From positions 248,001-312,000 of the forward strand of contig PMSM01000013.1 of the NCBI GenBank assembly GCA_003168335.1: a stretch of DNA of 64,000 nt, in the 5' to 3' direction. A program made the position numbers and the translations under genes. The DNA comes from Blastocatellia bacterium (GTDB lineage Bacteria; Acidobacteriota; Blastocatellia; Pyrinomonadales; Pyrinomonadaceae). Positions 35,684 to 45,695 of this stretch are shown here, piece after piece (within the stretch, counting starts at the first letter, position 1; each line of letters opens with the position of its first letter). A model generated the notes under the pieces. It saw nothing but the letters and a program-made list of their open reading frames with translations. It made no database searches and had not been told where the DNA came from.

Positions 35684-37096
35684 ATGGAAAAGTTCCTAGC
35701 TGCCGTTCGCAATATGTTCAGTGTGCCGGATCTGCGCAGGCGGATTCTGTTCACGTTGGGCATTCTGGCCATCTATCGCCTGGGGGCGCACGTTTCGGCC
35801 CCGGGAATTAATAAGGCGCGGCTGGATCAGGTTTGGCACGACGTCAGCGGCACGCTGCTGGGTGTGCTCGATCTCTTTTCCGGCGGCAACTTTCGTCTGA
35901 TTTCGGTCTTTGCGCTGGGAGTTACTCCCTACATCACCTCCTCGATCATTCTGCAATTGATGACAGTCGTCTCGCCGCAGTTGAAAAAATTGCAGGAAGA
36001 AGGCGAGATGGGGCGTCAGAAGATCAATCAGTGGACGCGTTATCTGACCGTGGCTCTGGGCGGCCTGCAGACTTCGTTCGTCGCCCACTGGCTGCAGATC
36101 AATGGCGTCGGCCCTCCCACGTGGGGATTTCTGGCGACGACGGTGCTGACGCTGACTACCGGGACCATTTTTGTAATGTGGCTCGGTGAACAGATCACTG
36201 AGCGCGGCGTGGGGAATGGCATTTCTCTACTGATCTTTGCCGGCATTGTGATAGGCCTCCCGCGCGGCGTGCAGCAGGTCATGGGCCGCGTCAGCGGCGG
36301 TGACACGCTCGAGATTCTGGGAGTGATAGGTCTGGTAGTAGCGTTGGTGGCGATTATCGCCTTCATTGTGTTTGTGGAAGCGGCGCGGCGAAAGATTCCG
36401 GTCAGCTATGCCAAGCGTCACGTCGGGCGTCAGTTGGTTGGCGGACAGCAAACGACGATGCCGCTGAAGCTGAACATGGGTGGTGTCATTCCGGTGATTT
36501 TCGCTTCATCGGTTTTGTCGATGCCCCAGAGTTTGTTCTCGGCCTTTCCGCCCAAGAATCCGGCCAACTGGTATGGAGGAATTTTTGCCTTCTTCCAGGT
36601 GTTTCACGCGGGCGATCCGTATTATGAGCTGATCTTCATGACGCTGATCATGTTCTTCACTTTCTTTTACGTGTCGATCGTATTCAACGTCGAAGAAGTG
36701 GCCGATAACCTGCGCAAGCACGGCGGGTTCATGCCGGGGATTCGGCCGGGAAGGGCCACGGCTGAGTACCTGAACACGATTCTTACTCGCTTAACTACAG
36801 TGGGCGCGATCTATCTGGCCATGGTTGCCTTCTTGCCACAATTCATGCTGAGCGGATACAAGGTGGCGCGCCTGCCACTGGTAGGCACCTGGCTGGATTC
36901 ATTTGTCAGCACCACGCCGGGGTTGAGTTGGATTCCCACGGGCATGGGGTATCAGTTTTATTTTGGGGGCACGTCGCTGCTAATCCTGGTAGGCGTAGCT
37001 ATGGATACCGTGGCCCAAATCGAAGCGCAACTGGTGATGCGCAACTACGAAGGCTTCCTGGGTGGTGGCGGAAGACTGCGCGGTCGCAGAGCCTGA
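35684..37096 (+). CDS. secY: Preprotein translocase subunit SecY
   Basis: 470 residues with ten membrane segments; forms the protein-conducting channel with SecE and SecG. The N-terminal helix, plug region and the cytosolic loops with [15 protein letters not shown] and [10 protein letters not shown] are typical. It lies downstream of rplO as in most spc operons. Confidence 0.98.
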   Translation: MEKFLAAVRNMFSVPDLRRRILFTLGILAIYRLGAHVSAPGINKARLDQVWHDVSGTLLGVLDLFSGGNFRLISVFALGVTPYITSSIILQLMTVVSPQLKKLQEEGEMGRQKINQWTRYLTVALGGLQTSFVAHWLQINGVGPPTWGFLATTVLTLTTGTIFVMWLGEQITERGVGNGISLLIFAGIVIGLPRGVQQVMGRVSGGDTLEILGVIGLVVALVAIIAFIVFVEAARRKIPVSYAKRHVGRQLVGGQQTTMPLKLNMGGVIPVIFASSVLSMPQSLFSAFPPKNPANWYGGIFAFFQVFHAGDPYYELIFMTLIMFFTFFYVSIVFNVEEVADNLRKHGGFMPGIRPGRATAEYLNTILTRLTTVGAIYLAMVAFLPQFMLSGYKVARLPLVGTWLDSFVSTTPGLSWIPTGMGYQFYFGGTSLLILVGVAMDTVAQIEAQLVMRNYEGFLGGGGRLRGRRA

Positions 37097-37100
37097 CGCA

Positions 37101-37190
37101 TTTTCGATTGCCGAATTCCAATTGCCAGTTGAAATCGTTCTAAACGATCATGGACCAATCGGAAGTTGGCAATCGCCAATCGGCAATTCG
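37101..37190. repeat. CCAATTGCCGATT word element (family A), copy 5
   Basis: Left arm TTTTCGATTGCCGAATTCC with AATTGCCAG; right arm GTTGGCAATCGCCAATCGGC. Between secY and adk, ending at the adk start. Confidence 0.75.
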
Positions 37191-37192
37191 TT

Positions 37193-37885
37193 ATGTCCAA
37201 GATTATTGTTTTGATGGGCGCGCCGGGTGCGGGCAAGGGCACGCAGGCGCGCTTGCTGCAAGAACGTCTACATTTGCCGCAGGTTTCTACCGGCGATATG
37301 TTTCGCTCTCTGGCTGAAACGCAAACGCCGCTGGCTGAAGAAGTACGCGCGATCCAACAGGGGGGGCGGCTGATTCCTGACGAGTTGGTAATTCGAGTCG
37401 TCGAGGACCGGACGGCGAAAGAAGATTGCCACAAAGGTTACATTCTCGACGGATTTCCGCGGACGGCGGCGCAGGCCCGGATGCTCGAGGAGTTGGCCGC
37501 GCGTCAGCAAAAGAAGCTGAGCAGGATACTTATCGACGTTGCTCTGAACCTGCTGGAGAAGCGGATGACCGGGCGGCGTAGTTGTCCGGTCTGCGGAGAG
37601 ATTTACAATGTGTACTTCAGGCCGGCGAAGGTTGATAACCAATGCGACCGCCACCCCGAAGCGCGGTTGACTCAACGCGCGGATGATACGCAGGAGAAAG
37701 TCCGGGTGCGGTTGGAAACCTATAAACGCGAGACGGCGCCGCTGCTGGATTATTATCAGCGCACCGGACGCCTGCAGCGGGTGGATGGAACCAGATCGCC
37801 GGAAGAAATCTACAGCGACATTGAAGAGATATTGAACAATGAAGTCGTGCGCACTGAGCTCGGTGAGTCGACGAACGCGGATTAA
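37193..37885 (+). CDS. adk: Adenylate kinase, zinc-LID form
   Basis: 230 residues; ATP + AMP to 2 ADP. The P-loop GAPGAGKGT is at 9-17. The LID domain carries C131-x2-C134-x16-C151-x2-H154, a structural zinc site in which the fourth ligand is probably His rather than the common Cys or Asp. The FPRTAAQ motif binds AMP. ATG 37193 starts [12 protein letters not shown]; codons from 37166 are repeat. Confidence 0.97.
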   Translation: MSKIIVLMGAPGAGKGTQARLLQERLHLPQVSTGDMFRSLAETQTPLAEEVRAIQQGGRLIPDELVIRVVEDRTAKEDCHKGYILDGFPRTAAQARMLEELAARQQKKLSRILIDVALNLLEKRMTGRRSCPVCGEIYNVYFRPAKVDNQCDRHPEARLTQRADDTQEKVRVRLETYKRETAPLLDYYQRTGRLQRVDGTRSPEEIYSDIEEILNNEVVRTELGESTNAD

Positions 37886-37902
37886 AGCCTGCACCACCAG
37901 CG

Positions 37903-38688
37903 ATGATCATCGGAAAGTCCCAAAAAGAGATCGAAAAGATGCGGGCCTCGGGGCAGCTCGTGGGGCAAGTGCTGCGCAAGCTGGGCGCGATGGTCGAGCC
38001 CGGTCTGACTACTATTGAAGTTGATGCCGCGGCCGAAAAGATGATTTGCGATGCCGGGGCGTATCCGACGTTCAAGGGCTATAACGGATTCCCATTTTCG
38101 ATCTGTGCTTCAGTCAACGAGCAGGTTGTGCATGGCTTTCCATCCAGTTACGAGTTGCAGGAAGGTGATATTTTTTCCATAGATGTCGGGGTCACCCTGG
38201 ACGGATTTGTAGGTGACACAGCCGCAACTATTCCGGTGGGAACGGTCAGCGATGATCGATTGAAACTGATTCAGGTTACCGCAGAGTGCCTCCAGTTGGC
38301 GATCGAACAATGCCGGGCCGGAAATCACCTGGGTGATATTGGATGGGCGGTCCAATCGCACGCCGAAGCGCATGGGTATTCTGTGGTTCGCGACTATGTC
38401 GGTCACGGCATCGGCCGGCGCATGCATGAAGACCCCCAGATTCCCAACTACGGAAAGCCGGGTAAGGGGCCAAAGATTAAGAACGGCTATGTGTTTGCCG
38501 TCGAACCTATGATTAATCTGGGAGTACAGCAGACCAAAACCCTGAAGGACGGCTGGACGGTGGTGACGATCGACGGTCAACCCAGCGCGCACGCGGAACA
38601 CACGATTGCGATCACCGAGCAAGGGCCGGAAGTGTTGACTTTGGTGAAAGCGGGCGCCCCACAGTTCGAACTGGCGGGCGTTCCCTAG
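37903..38688 (+). CDS. map: Methionine aminopeptidase, type I
   Basis: 261 residues; removes the initiator Met from new proteins. It has the pita-bread fold motifs: [26 protein letters not shown] with two metal-binding Asp residues, [12 protein letters not shown] with a ligand His, EPMINLG and HAEHTIAIT with the ligand Glu residues. Located between adk and infA as in many bacteria. Confidence 0.98.
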   Translation: MIIGKSQKEIEKMRASGQLVGQVLRKLGAMVEPGLTTIEVDAAAEKMICDAGAYPTFKGYNGFPFSICASVNEQVVHGFPSSYELQEGDIFSIDVGVTLDGFVGDTAATIPVGTVSDDRLKLIQVTAECLQLAIEQCRAGNHLGDIGWAVQSHAEAHGYSVVRDYVGHGIGRRMHEDPQIPNYGKPGKGPKIKNGYVFAVEPMINLGVQQTKTLKDGWTVVTIDGQPSAHAEHTIAITEQGPEVLTLVKAGAPQFELAGVP

Positions 38689-38773
38689 TGTTTGCGCGGT
38701 TTGCGGATTGCTTGAGTGGCATGGTAGTATCCAAAGTTTGCCAGCAAAGACGAATTAGTGCCCCCGTGTCTAT

Positions 38774-38994
38774 ATGGCGAAGGAAGAGGCGATAGAGGCC
38801 ATGGCCAAAGTCCTCGAAACGCTGCCGAATGCAATGTTTAGGATCGAGCTTGAGGAAAACCAGCGTCAGGTGCGGCGCACATCTCAGGTAAGATGCGCAA
38901 ACATTTCATCAGAATTCTTCCCGGTGATCGAGTGTTGGTTGAGTTGTCGCCCTACGATTTGAATCGCGGCCGCATAACTTACCGGTATAAATAG
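38774..38994 (+). pseudogene. infA: Translation initiation factor IF-1, frameshifted as given
   Basis: The first 33 codons read [33 protein letters not shown], as IF-1 should. The second half, [39 protein letters not shown], is intact but in another frame. One base is missing near 38871-38873: CAGGTGC-GGCGCACATC needs one more base to read QV(x)AHIS. The element is 221 bp, where 222 would give 73 residues. As written the frame ends at 38962. IF-1 is essential in bacteria studied, so a sequencing or assembly error is the simplest explanation, followed by a second intact copy elsewhere. A -1 slip at GTG would also restore it (QVAAHIS). Confidence 0.9.
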
Positions 38995-39008
38995 ATCGAG
39001 AGTGTGCA

Positions 39009-39122
39009 ATGAAGGTACGTTCATCCGTCAAGAAGATTTGTGATAAGTGCAAGGTGATTCACCGCAAGGGCGTGGTGCGCGTTATCTGCGTCAACCCAAA
39101 GCATAAGCAGCGACAGAAGTGA
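39009..39122 (+). CDS. rpmJ: 50S ribosomal protein L36
   Basis: 37 residues, [20 protein letters not shown] at the start, with zinc ligands C11, C14, C27 and H32. Standard size and position between infA and rpsM. ATG 39009 is 14 bp after the infA stop. It is the zinc-binding form. Confidence 0.97.
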   Translation: MKVRSSVKKICDKCKVIHRKGVVRVICVNPKHKQRQK

Positions 39123-39185
39123 ACTAAGCAAGCCTGCTGGTGGTCAGGGATTAGCGGGTGTCAGTTGTCGGGAGAAGAGAGATAA

Positions 39186-39569
39186 ATGGCTCGTGTTGCA
39201 GGTATAGATCTTCCGCCCAATAAGCGCGCAGAGATCGGCCTTACATATATTTACGGAATCGGCAGATCGCGTTCAGCGTCGATCCTCAAAGAAGCACAGG
39301 TAAATCGCGACATTAAGATCAAGGATCTTAGTGAGGAAGATCTCAGTCGCATCCGTGCCGTGATTGACGAACAGGGCGAGATCGAAGGCGATCTGCGCAA
39401 GCGCGTGCAGATGGACATCAAACGTTTGATGGACATTGGCGCTTATCGCGGGTTGCGGCATCGTCGCGGATTGCCCGTGCGCGGCCAACGCACGCACACC
39501 AACGCGCGCACACGCAAAGGGCCACGGCGCGCGACTATCGCGAAGAAGAAGGCGCCTGGTAAGAAGTAA
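39186..39569 (+). CDS. rpsM: 30S ribosomal protein S13
   Basis: 127 residues, standard. Begins [26 protein letters not shown]; the C-terminal tail [21 protein letters not shown] reaches tRNA in the P site. GGGAGAAGAGAG precedes the start. Confidence 0.98.
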   Translation: MARVAGIDLPPNKRAEIGLTYIYGIGRSRSASILKEAQVNRDIKIKDLSEEDLSRIRAVIDEQGEIEGDLRKRVQMDIKRLMDIGAYRGLRHRRGLPVRGQRTHTNARTRKGPRRATIAKKKAPGKK

Positions 39570-39575
39570 TTTCAT

Positions 39576-39980
39576 ATGGCAAAAGCAACCACGGCTGGAA
39601 AAAAGAAGGTCTTTCGCAAGAAAGAGAAGAAGAATATCCCGGTCGGGATCGCGTACGTCGCGGCGTCGTTCAACAACACGATGATCTCGATCACCGATCT
39701 GGAAGGTAACCTGGTCGCGCAATCGTCATCGGGCGCGCGCGGGTTTCGCGGCTCGCGCAAAGGCACGCCCTTCGCCGCGCAGCAGGCGGCGTACGAAGCG
39801 GCCAAGAGGGCCACGGAAGCCGGCATGCAACAGTGCGAAGTGCGCGTCAAAGGTCCGGGTGGCGGTCGTGAGTCGGCGATCCGCGCAATCAATAACGCCG
39901 GTATTCGCGTGACGGCGATCCGCGATATTACGCCGATTCCGCATAACGGATGTCGGCCGCCGAAGCGGCGCAGAGTGTAG
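39576..39980 (+). CDS. rpsK: 30S ribosomal protein S11
   Basis: 134 residues, standard. [22 protein letters not shown] and the C-terminal [20 protein letters not shown], part of the platform binding the mRNA E site, are intact. Confidence 0.98.
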   Translation: MAKATTAGKKKVFRKKEKKNIPVGIAYVAASFNNTMISITDLEGNLVAQSSSGARGFRGSRKGTPFAAQQAAYEAAKRATEAGMQQCEVRVKGPGGGRESAIRAINNAGIRVTAIRDITPIPHNGCRPPKRRRV

Positions 39981-39981
39981 A

Positions 39982-40064
39982 GCACTGCCGATTTCCGATT
40001 GACGATTTTCAATTCGCTTCAATGCTTGAATGAATCGGCAATTTGCAATCGGAAGTTGAAAACG
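39982..40064. repeat. CCAATTGCCGATT word element (family A), copy 6
   Basis: Left arm GCACTGCCGATTTCCGATTG and right arm GAATCGGCAATTTGCAATCG, 30 bp apart, after the rpsK stop. The rest of the rpsK-rpsD gap (40065-40226) has a short GATTTCAAATT word but no gene. Confidence 0.7.
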
Positions 40065-40226
40065 GCTTTGACCTAAAGGATGAAGGGCTCCGTTCCTGAG
40101 AGCTGATTCGATGAAGAAGATTCGAAACCTGGAATCAATTTCAGATTTCAAATTGGACCTACGGAATCACCTGAGGACGCTGCCTGTAAACTTTTCCGTC
40201 TGTAGTTAGACTGGAGGCAGAAACAA

Positions 40227-40865
40227 TTGGCTAGGTATAGAGATGCGGTGTGCCGTCTGTGCCGCCGCGAAGGCGCAAAACTTTTCCTCAAGGGAGACCG
40301 TTGCTACAAACCTTCCTGTCCGATTGAAAAGCGCGGGACTCAGCCGCCCGGACAGCACGGTAATTCCATGCGTCGCGGGAAGGCGCTGGCGGGGTATGGT
40401 CAGCAGCTGCGCGAAAAGCAGAAGGTCAAACGGATCTACTTTATTCTCGAAGGACAATTCCGAAACTACTTTGAGCGCGCGCGCAAGTTCAAAGGCATCA
40501 CCGGTGCGACGCTTTTGATTCTTTTGGAACGCCGCCTCGACAACGCGGTCTATCGGGCAGGGTTCTCGACCTCGCGACGCCAGGCGCGCCAACTCGTGAA
40601 TCACGGGCATGTGCTGGTCAACGGACGAAAGGTTGATATTCCCTCGTACCAGGTGAAGCCCGGCGAGGTGGTCACCATCAAAGACGCCAGCCGGAAAAAC
40701 GTTCACGTGGAAGGCGCGTGGCAGACGGCCGCGGGCCGCGGGCGTCCCTCGTGGATTTCGGCTGCCGGCGCGGAAATGAGCGCGACCATTACCGGGCTGC
40801 CGACGCGGGAAGAAATCGACCGCTCGATAAACGAGCAGCTGATTGTAGAACTTTATAGCAAGTAA
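40227..40865 (+). CDS. rpsD: 30S ribosomal protein S4, zinc-binding form
   Basis: 212 residues, standard. C9, C12, C26 and C31 form the N-terminal zinc site. The S4 RNA-binding domain is at about residues 100-160 ([34 protein letters not shown]). It starts at TTG 40227 with GGAGG eight to nine bases before; no ATG gives the conserved [15 protein letters not shown]4 nucleates 30S assembly and represses the alpha operon in E. coli. Confidence 0.97.
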   Translation: MARYRDAVCRLCRREGAKLFLKGDRCYKPSCPIEKRGTQPPGQHGNSMRRGKALAGYGQQLREKQKVKRIYFILEGQFRNYFERARKFKGITGATLLILLERRLDNAVYRAGFSTSRRQARQLVNHGHVLVNGRKVDIPSYQVKPGEVVTIKDASRKNVHVEGAWQTAAGRGRPSWISAAGAEMSATITGLPTREEIDRSINEQLIVELYSK

Positions 40866-40944
40866 TACGTGCCCAGGAGCGGGTGACTACGAAGCACGCG
40901 CGAAGGGCTGCACAACTTTTCCTCAAATTTTCTGACGGTACGTT

Positions 40945-42000
40945 ATGGATCAAAACAATCTCTGGACGGGTTTTCAGATGCCGCGCCGCTTGGCGGCTGA
41001 CGGCGAAACTTTGACGGATCGCTATGGCCGGTTTTCGGCCCAGCCTTTCGAGCGCGGCTTTGGCACGACCGTGGGCAATTCGCTGCGCCGGGCCTTGCTG
41101 TCTTCAATCGAAGGTGCGGCCATCACTGCGGTCAAGATCGAGAGCGTCGAGCACGAGTTCTCTTCGATCAAGGGCGTGGTCGAAGACGCCACTGACGTGA
41201 TCTTGAACCTCAAGCAGGTGCCCTTTACGCTGCATGGCAACGAGCCCAAGACCCTGACTATCTCCAGGACCGGGCCGGGCGAAGTCACGGCCGGCGACAT
41301 TCAGGGAGACGCCGATGTCGAGGTGCTCGATCCTGCCCTGCATATCGCCACTCTGAGCGATGGCGGCTCGCTGAATATCGAGATGCGGCTAAAACGCGGC
41401 CGCGGCTACGTCTCTGCGGACCGCAACTTTGATGAAGACCTCTCGCTCGGCTATATCCCAATCGACTCGGTGCACACACCGGTCAAGAAGGTGAACTACG
41501 CGGTTGATGCGGCGCGTCTGGGTCAGAACACCGAATACGACAAGCTGACTATCGAGGTCTGGACAGACGGATCGGTCAAACCCGACGATGCCATCGGTCT
41601 GGCGGCGAAGTTGATCAAGGATCACATGGCGATCTTTATTAACTTTGAGGAAGACACGGAAGATTACAGCTATCAGCAACAGGAGCGGGCGCCTTTGCCG
41701 CGAAACGATCAATTGGATCGCTCGGTGGACGAGTTGGAGCTTTCCGTGCGTTCCTATAACTGCCTGAAGAACGCCGGGATCAAGACCATTCGCGATTTGG
41801 TACAGCGGTCTGAGCGCGAGATGCTGGCGACCAAGAACTTTGGCAAGAAATCTCTGGGTGAAATTCGCGACATCCTGCGCGGCATGGGTCTGGATTTTGG
41901 CGTGCAGTTTGACGAGCAAGGTAATCCTATTCCCGGCACCGGCGGGGGAGAGATTGAAGACGACGGCGGCGAGGATGAATCTGAAGCCCCCGTGCAATAG
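40945..42000 (+). CDS. rpoA: DNA-directed RNA polymerase subunit alpha
   Basis: 351 residues. The N-terminal dimerisation domain has [18 protein letters not shown]; the C-terminal domain (about 262-330) contains the DNA- and activator-binding [18 protein letters not shown] and [11 protein letters not shown]. The final 20 residues are acidic. Follows rpsD by 79 bp. Confidence 0.98.
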   Translation: MDQNNLWTGFQMPRRLAADGETLTDRYGRFSAQPFERGFGTTVGNSLRRALLSSIEGAAITAVKIESVEHEFSSIKGVVEDATDVILNLKQVPFTLHGNEPKTLTISRTGPGEVTAGDIQGDADVEVLDPALHIATLSDGGSLNIEMRLKRGRGYVSADRNFDEDLSLGYIPIDSVHTPVKKVNYAVDAARLGQNTEYDKLTIEVWTDGSVKPDDAIGLAAKLIKDHMAIFINFEEDTEDYSYQQQERAPLPRNDQLDRSVDELELSVRSYNCLKNAGIKTIRDLVQRSEREMLATKNFGKKSLGEIRDILRGMGLDFGVQFDEQGNPIPGTGGGEIEDDGGEDESEAPVQ

Positions 42001-42023
42001 CCGCGCAGTAGGACGAAACGATC

Positions 42024-42608
42024 ATGCGTCATCTTAAGGCCCATCGGAAGCTCGGGCGGACCACTGAGCATCGCATCTCGATGTTGCGGAACCTGGCTAC
42101 TTCGCTGATTAACTCGCGGGAGGACCGCATAGTAACCACCCTGCCTAAAGCGAAAGAGTTGCGCCCGTTTGTTGAGAAGGCAATCACTCTGTCTCGCCGC
42201 GCCGCCAGCCTGGAAGGAAATACTTCGGAAGTTGGCGGGTTGCATTTGCGGCGGCAGGCAGCAGCTTTCTTTCACGCGGGGAATTATCGGCGCGCAAGCG
42301 CCAGCCGGCGCGGCCAGACGCCGCCGCCGCGCACTGCGGGGGTCGCTGCAATTCGCCGGCTGTTTGACGAATTGGGCGAGCGCTTCAAGGATCGTCCCGG
42401 CGGTTATACGCGCATAATCAAAATGGGACGGCGCACCGGCGACGGAGCGGAACTCGCAATTATCGAGTTGGTGGACAATCCGCGCGAAAAAGAAGCTCAG
42501 GCCGCTGGGCGCAAACGAACCAAGGGCGCGACGAAGAAAAAAACGGGCGAAACGAAAGCGACTGAGACCGCTGCAGACAAGAAGGAAGCAGGCGGAAGCG
42601 AGGAATAG
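42024..42608 (+). CDS. rplQ: 50S ribosomal protein L17 with internal insertion and basic tail
   Basis: 194 residues against about 120. The N-terminal [24 protein letters not shown] and C-terminal [24 protein letters not shown] are canonical. Between them, about 30 extra residues at 74-107 ([20 protein letters not shown]-rich) replace the short loop usual in the family. A tail of about 42 Lys/Ala/Glu/Thr-rich residues follows. It is the last gene of the cluster, ending just before a terminator. Confidence 0.95.
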   Translation: MRHLKAHRKLGRTTEHRISMLRNLATSLINSREDRIVTTLPKAKELRPFVEKAITLSRRAASLEGNTSEVGGLHLRRQAAAFFHAGNYRRASASRRGQTPPPRTAGVAAIRRLFDELGERFKDRPGGYTRIIKMGRRTGDGAELAIIELVDNPREKEAQAAGRKRTKGATKKKTGETKATETAADKKEAGGSEE

Positions 42609-42625
42609 GAAGACTCTCTGGGTGG

Positions 42626-42668
42626 GCCCCGATCGGCTAATTTAGCCGAGATCGGGGCTCTTGCTTTT
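42626..42668 (+). terminator. Terminator of the ribosomal cluster
   Basis: GCCCCGATC (42626-42634) pairs GATCGGGGC (42650-42658), with an inner GGCTA/TAGCC stem, then CTCTTGCTTTT. It is 18 bp after the rplQ stop and a plausible end of the 22-kb operon. Confidence 0.75.
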
Positions 42669-42736
42669 AAGTGGCGCAAAGCGTGGAACCGGCTCGTCAA
42701 CCCGTGCCGGATGCGACCGTTACCGAGGAGCGTCCA

Positions 42737-43408
42737 ATGTCAATCGGAGTCAAGAGGGCGATGAGCGATCAGGAAAACAAGCCGGCTGAAGTCGAGCCGT
42801 CATCACCGGAACGGCCTGCGGAGCCTGGACTGCGCGATCGTGATCGCGGCCGGCGGCGACATCGCAATCAGCCCAGACATCTCGAAGCTTCGATTAATAT
42901 GAACGAGCTCCGTGAGCTAATCGGCCTCATCACCGAAAACGGACTGACGAATTTTGAATTGGAACGCGAGGGCTTTCACGTGAAGGTCGGTCGCGGCACG
43001 TTGAGCGAAGAAGCCAGCGCACTCGCGCCGCTCCTCCCGGGAGCAACTGAAAAACAGTTTGCTGCCGGGACCGGTTCATCGACGGGTAGTTCGGTCCAGA
43101 GTATTCCTACGTCCGCTCCGCCACATCCGGGGGCCCAGGCGGAAGAGGCTGCTTCGGAAGATCAGGATCTGCACATCATTACCTCGCCTATCGTCGGAAC
43201 TTTCTTCCGGTCCCCATCCCCCACGGCGGACAGCTTTGTGCGCATCGGCAGCCAGGTCGAAACCGACACCGTCGTGTGCATTATCGAAGCCATGAAATTA
43301 ATGAATGAGATTCAGGCAGAGACCACGGGCGAAGTCGTCAAGATTTACGTCGAAAACGCACAGGCAGTCGAGTATGGCCAGCCGCTTTTCGGAATCAAGA
43401 CTCAGTGA
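42737..43408 (+). CDS. accB: Biotin carboxyl carrier protein of acetyl-CoA carboxylase
   Basis: 223 residues. The first 50 residues are polar and basic, then an N-terminal helical MNELRELIGLITENGLTNFELEREG segment, a Pro/Ser linker, and the biotinyl domain with EAMKLMNEI, biotinylated Lys187. GAGGAG six bases before ATG 42737 decides the start over GTG 42671 and ATG 42761. It donates carboxybiotin in malonyl-CoA synthesis. accC follows 75 bp later. Confidence 0.94.
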   Translation: MSIGVKRAMSDQENKPAEVEPSSPERPAEPGLRDRDRGRRRHRNQPRHLEASINMNELRELIGLITENGLTNFELEREGFHVKVGRGTLSEEASALAPLLPGATEKQFAAGTGSSTGSSVQSIPTSAPPHPGAQAEEAASEDQDLHIITSPIVGTFFRSPSPTADSFVRIGSQVETDTVVCIIEAMKLMNEIQAETTGEVVKIYVENAQAVEYGQPLFGIKTQ

Positions 43409-43435
43409 GCCGCGCGCCGGACGCGGTAAACCGCG

Positions 43436-43481
43436 AACTTCCGGCTCCGACTGCTTACTGCTCACCACTTACTGCTCACTT
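43436..43481. repeat. TACTGCTCAC direct-repeat words
   Basis: Words CTGCTTACTGCTCACC and CTTACTGCTCACTT follow one another in the accB-accC gap and end just before the accC start. No hairpin is obvious, but the wordy composition resembles the other intergenic elements. Confidence 0.4.
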
Positions 43482-43483
43482 CT

Positions 43484-44902
43484 ATGACCACCAGCACGAG
43501 ACCATTTCGCAAGATCCTGATCGCCAATCGCGGCGAGATTGCGTGCAGAATTATCTGGACTTGCAAAGAGATGGGCATTCGCACGGTCGCCGTGCATAGC
43601 GACGTCGACCGCGACTCGTTGCACGTGCGTTTTGCTGACGAGTCTGCCTGTATCGGACCGGCGCCTTCGGCGCAAAGCTACTTAAACATACCCGCAATCA
43701 TTAGCGCGGCCGAGATTTTTAACGTTGACGCAATTCATCCCGGTTATGGTTTTTTGGCTGAGTCGGCTTACTTTGCAGAGATCTGCGAAGCCTGCAACAT
43801 AAAGTTCATCGGCCCGCGGTCCGGTGTCATTCAGTTGATGGGCGACAAGGTTGAGGCCCGCCGAGCAATGCAAGCAGCCGGCGTGCCCATACTTCCGGGG
43901 AGTCCCGAAGCATTGGATTCGGAAGAAGAAGCGATCAGGCTGGCGCGTGAGATTGGTTTTCCGGTGATTGTAAAAGCTTCGGCCGGTGGCGGCGGCCGCG
44001 GGATGCGCGTCGTGCGTGCGGAAGCTGAGCTCGGACATGCGCTGGAAGCGGCTTCGAATGAGGCGGCCGCGGCTTTCAAGAATGGCGACGTTTATATCGA
44101 ACGGTTCGTTGAGCGTCCCCGGCACATTGAGATTCAGGTACTGGCCGATGAATATGGCGAGTGCGTTTATCTGGGCGAGCGCGAGTGTTCAATCCAGCGA
44201 CGACATCAGAAACTTTTAGAGGAAGCACCGTCACCGGTGATGACTCCGCAACTGCGTCAGGAAATGGGTGCGGTCGCCGTGGCTGCCTGCAAGTCGATCG
44301 GTTATTCCAGCGCGGGCACGTTCGAGTTTCTACTCGACGAGGACAAGCGCTTCTACTTCATGGAGATGAACACCCGCATTCAGGTTGAGCATCCGGTGAC
44401 GGAGATGGTGACGCTAACGGATATTGTTCGGAACCAGATTCGGATCGCCGAAGGAGAGCCACTCGGTTTTGGTCAGGACGACGTCATTATGGTTGGCCAT
44501 GCCATTGAGTGCCGCATCAACGCTGAGAGTCCGGATACTTTCACGCCTTCGCCGGGAACGATCACCACTTTCAATCTACCGGGTGGGCCCGGCGTGCGCG
44601 TCGATACTTACGTCTATCCTGGTTATCGGGTGCCGCCTTTCTATGATTCGATGATCGCCAAGGTAATAGTTCACGCCCGGACGCGCGAATTGGCGATTGC
44701 CCGCATGCGTCGCGCGCTGGACGCGATGGTGATTGAGGGAATCAAAACTACGATTCCGCTGCACCTGAAGATAATGGACAATCCCGATTTCCAGGCCGGA
44801 AACATCTCCACGCGGTTCATGGAGGACTTCCTGGCCGGCAACGGGTTAAAGGAGAGGCCGGTGAGCACCGCAGCTGCCGCGTTGACTGGGGGCTCTGCGT
44901 GA
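43484..44902 (+). CDS. accC: Biotin carboxylase of acetyl-CoA carboxylase
   Basis: 472 residues; ATP-dependent carboxylation of biotin on Acc[15 protein letters not shown] is at the N-terminus, ATP-grasp glycine loop [13 protein letters not shown] near 165, and [15 protein letters not shown] near 290 with the catalytic Glu and Arg. The promoter for the next operon is inside its last 20 codons. Confidence 0.97.
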   Translation: MTTSTRPFRKILIANRGEIACRIIWTCKEMGIRTVAVHSDVDRDSLHVRFADESACIGPAPSAQSYLNIPAIISAAEIFNVDAIHPGYGFLAESAYFAEICEACNIKFIGPRSGVIQLMGDKVEARRAMQAAGVPILPGSPEALDSEEEAIRLAREIGFPVIVKASAGGGGRGMRVVRAEAELGHALEAASNEAAAAFKNGDVYIERFVERPRHIEIQVLADEYGECVYLGERECSIQRRHQKLLEEAPSPVMTPQLRQEMGAVAVAACKSIGYSSAGTFEFLLDEDKRFYFMEMNTRIQVEHPVTEMVTLTDIVRNQIRIAEGEPLGFGQDDVIMVGHAIECRINAESPDTFTPSPGTITTFNLPGGPGVRVDTYVYPGYRVPPFYDSMIAKVIVHARTRELAIARMRRALDAMVIEGIKTTIPLHLKIMDNPDFQAGNISTRFMEDFLAGNGLKERPVSTAAAALTGGSA

Positions 44903-44911
44903 ATTTATAAT
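44882..44911 (+). promoter_or_regulatory. Promoter of rplU-rpmA(-obg), inside the 3' end of accC
   Basis: TTGACT (44882-44887), 18 bp, then a perfect TATAAT (44906-44911). Initiation near 44918 gives a leader of about 43 nt before rplU. The -35 box lies within the accC reading frame. Confidence 0.7.
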
Positions 44912-44961
44912 GCTCGACTTTTCGGCAATGAGTTGGGCTCGCTGATAGGTGTAGAGAGATT

Positions 44962-45270
44962 ATGTCAATTGCAATCGTCAGGGCAGGCGGAAAACAGTTT
45001 CGCGTGGAAAAGGGCGCCACGTTGCGCGTTCCTTCGCTAAAACAGGAGGTTGGGGCTTCGGTGGAGCTGGAAGTGCTGGCCGCGACCGATGACAAGCAAA
45101 CCAGGGTGGGTACACCTCTGGTGGATGGAGCGAAAGTGACTGCTACGGTGTTAGACCACGGACGCGCGCCCAAAATCATCGTGTTCAAGAAGAAACGACG
45201 CAAGCATTACAAGCGCACCAAAGGTCACCGGCAGGGATACACAACGTTGAAGATCGAATCGGTTGAATAA
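44962..45270 (+). CDS. rplU: 50S ribosomal protein L21
   Basis: 102 residues, standard. [18 protein letters not shown] at the start and [21 protein letters not shown] at the C-terminus bind 23S rRNA. Forms the widespread rplU-rpmA-obg gene order. Confidence 0.98.
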   Translation: MSIAIVRAGGKQFRVEKGATLRVPSLKQEVGASVELEVLAATDDKQTRVGTPLVDGAKVTATVLDHGRAPKIIVFKKKRRKHYKRTKGHRQGYTTLKIESVE

Positions 45271-45288
45271 GGGAACTGAGGGTGTGTT

Positions 45289-45564
45289 ATGGCTCATAAG
45301 AAAGGTGTAGGCTCTTCGAGAAACGGGCGCGACTCGAACTCGCAGCGGCTCGGGCTCAAGAAGTTTGGCGGCGAGCGGGTGCTGGGCGGCAACATTCTGG
45401 CCCGCCAGCGCGGAACTAAGTGGAAACCTGGCAAGAATGTCGGCCGCGGCAAGGACGATACGTTGTTCGCGCTGATAGACGGCTTCGTGAAGTTTGAAGA
45501 AAAGGGCCGGCAGGGCAAGTTCATTAGCGTGTACCCAGAGGCAGCAGCCGCCCCGGTATCTTAG
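45289..45564 (+). CDS. rpmA: 50S ribosomal protein L27
   Basis: 91 residues. [20 protein letters not shown] directly gives the functional N-terminus near the peptidyl-transferase centre; there is no Firmicute-type cleavable pre-sequence. Starts 18 bp after rplU. Confidence 0.98.
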   Translation: MAHKKGVGSSRNGRDSNSQRLGLKKFGGERVLGGNILARQRGTKWKPGKNVGRGKDDTLFALIDGFVKFEEKGRQGKFISVYPEAAAAPVS

Positions 45565-45597
45565 AAATCAAAGTTGTACTCAGGCATTCAACTCAAT

Positions 45598-45652
45598 GCG
45601 ACGCCCGCGCGGAAATGTTAGCTTAGCGGGCTCGCATTTTTGATTTTTGATT
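45598..45652 (+). terminator. Terminator after rpmA
   Basis: GCGA-c-GCCCGC (45598-45608) pairs GCGGGC-TCGC (45626-45635) with one bulged C, a 17-nt loop, then ATTTTTGATTTTT. It separates rplU-rpmA from obg, though readthrough to obg is possible. Confidence 0.6.
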
Positions 45653-45654
45653 TG

Positions 45655-45692
45655 ATTCGATCTCAGATCTGAAACTTCAATTTGAGATTCAT
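45655..45692. repeat. Family C word element, short copy
   Basis: GATTCGATCTCAGATCTGAA followed by CAATTTGAGATTC upstream of obg. Contains the palindrome TCAGATCTGA. Confidence 0.5.
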
Positions 45693-45695
45693 ATC

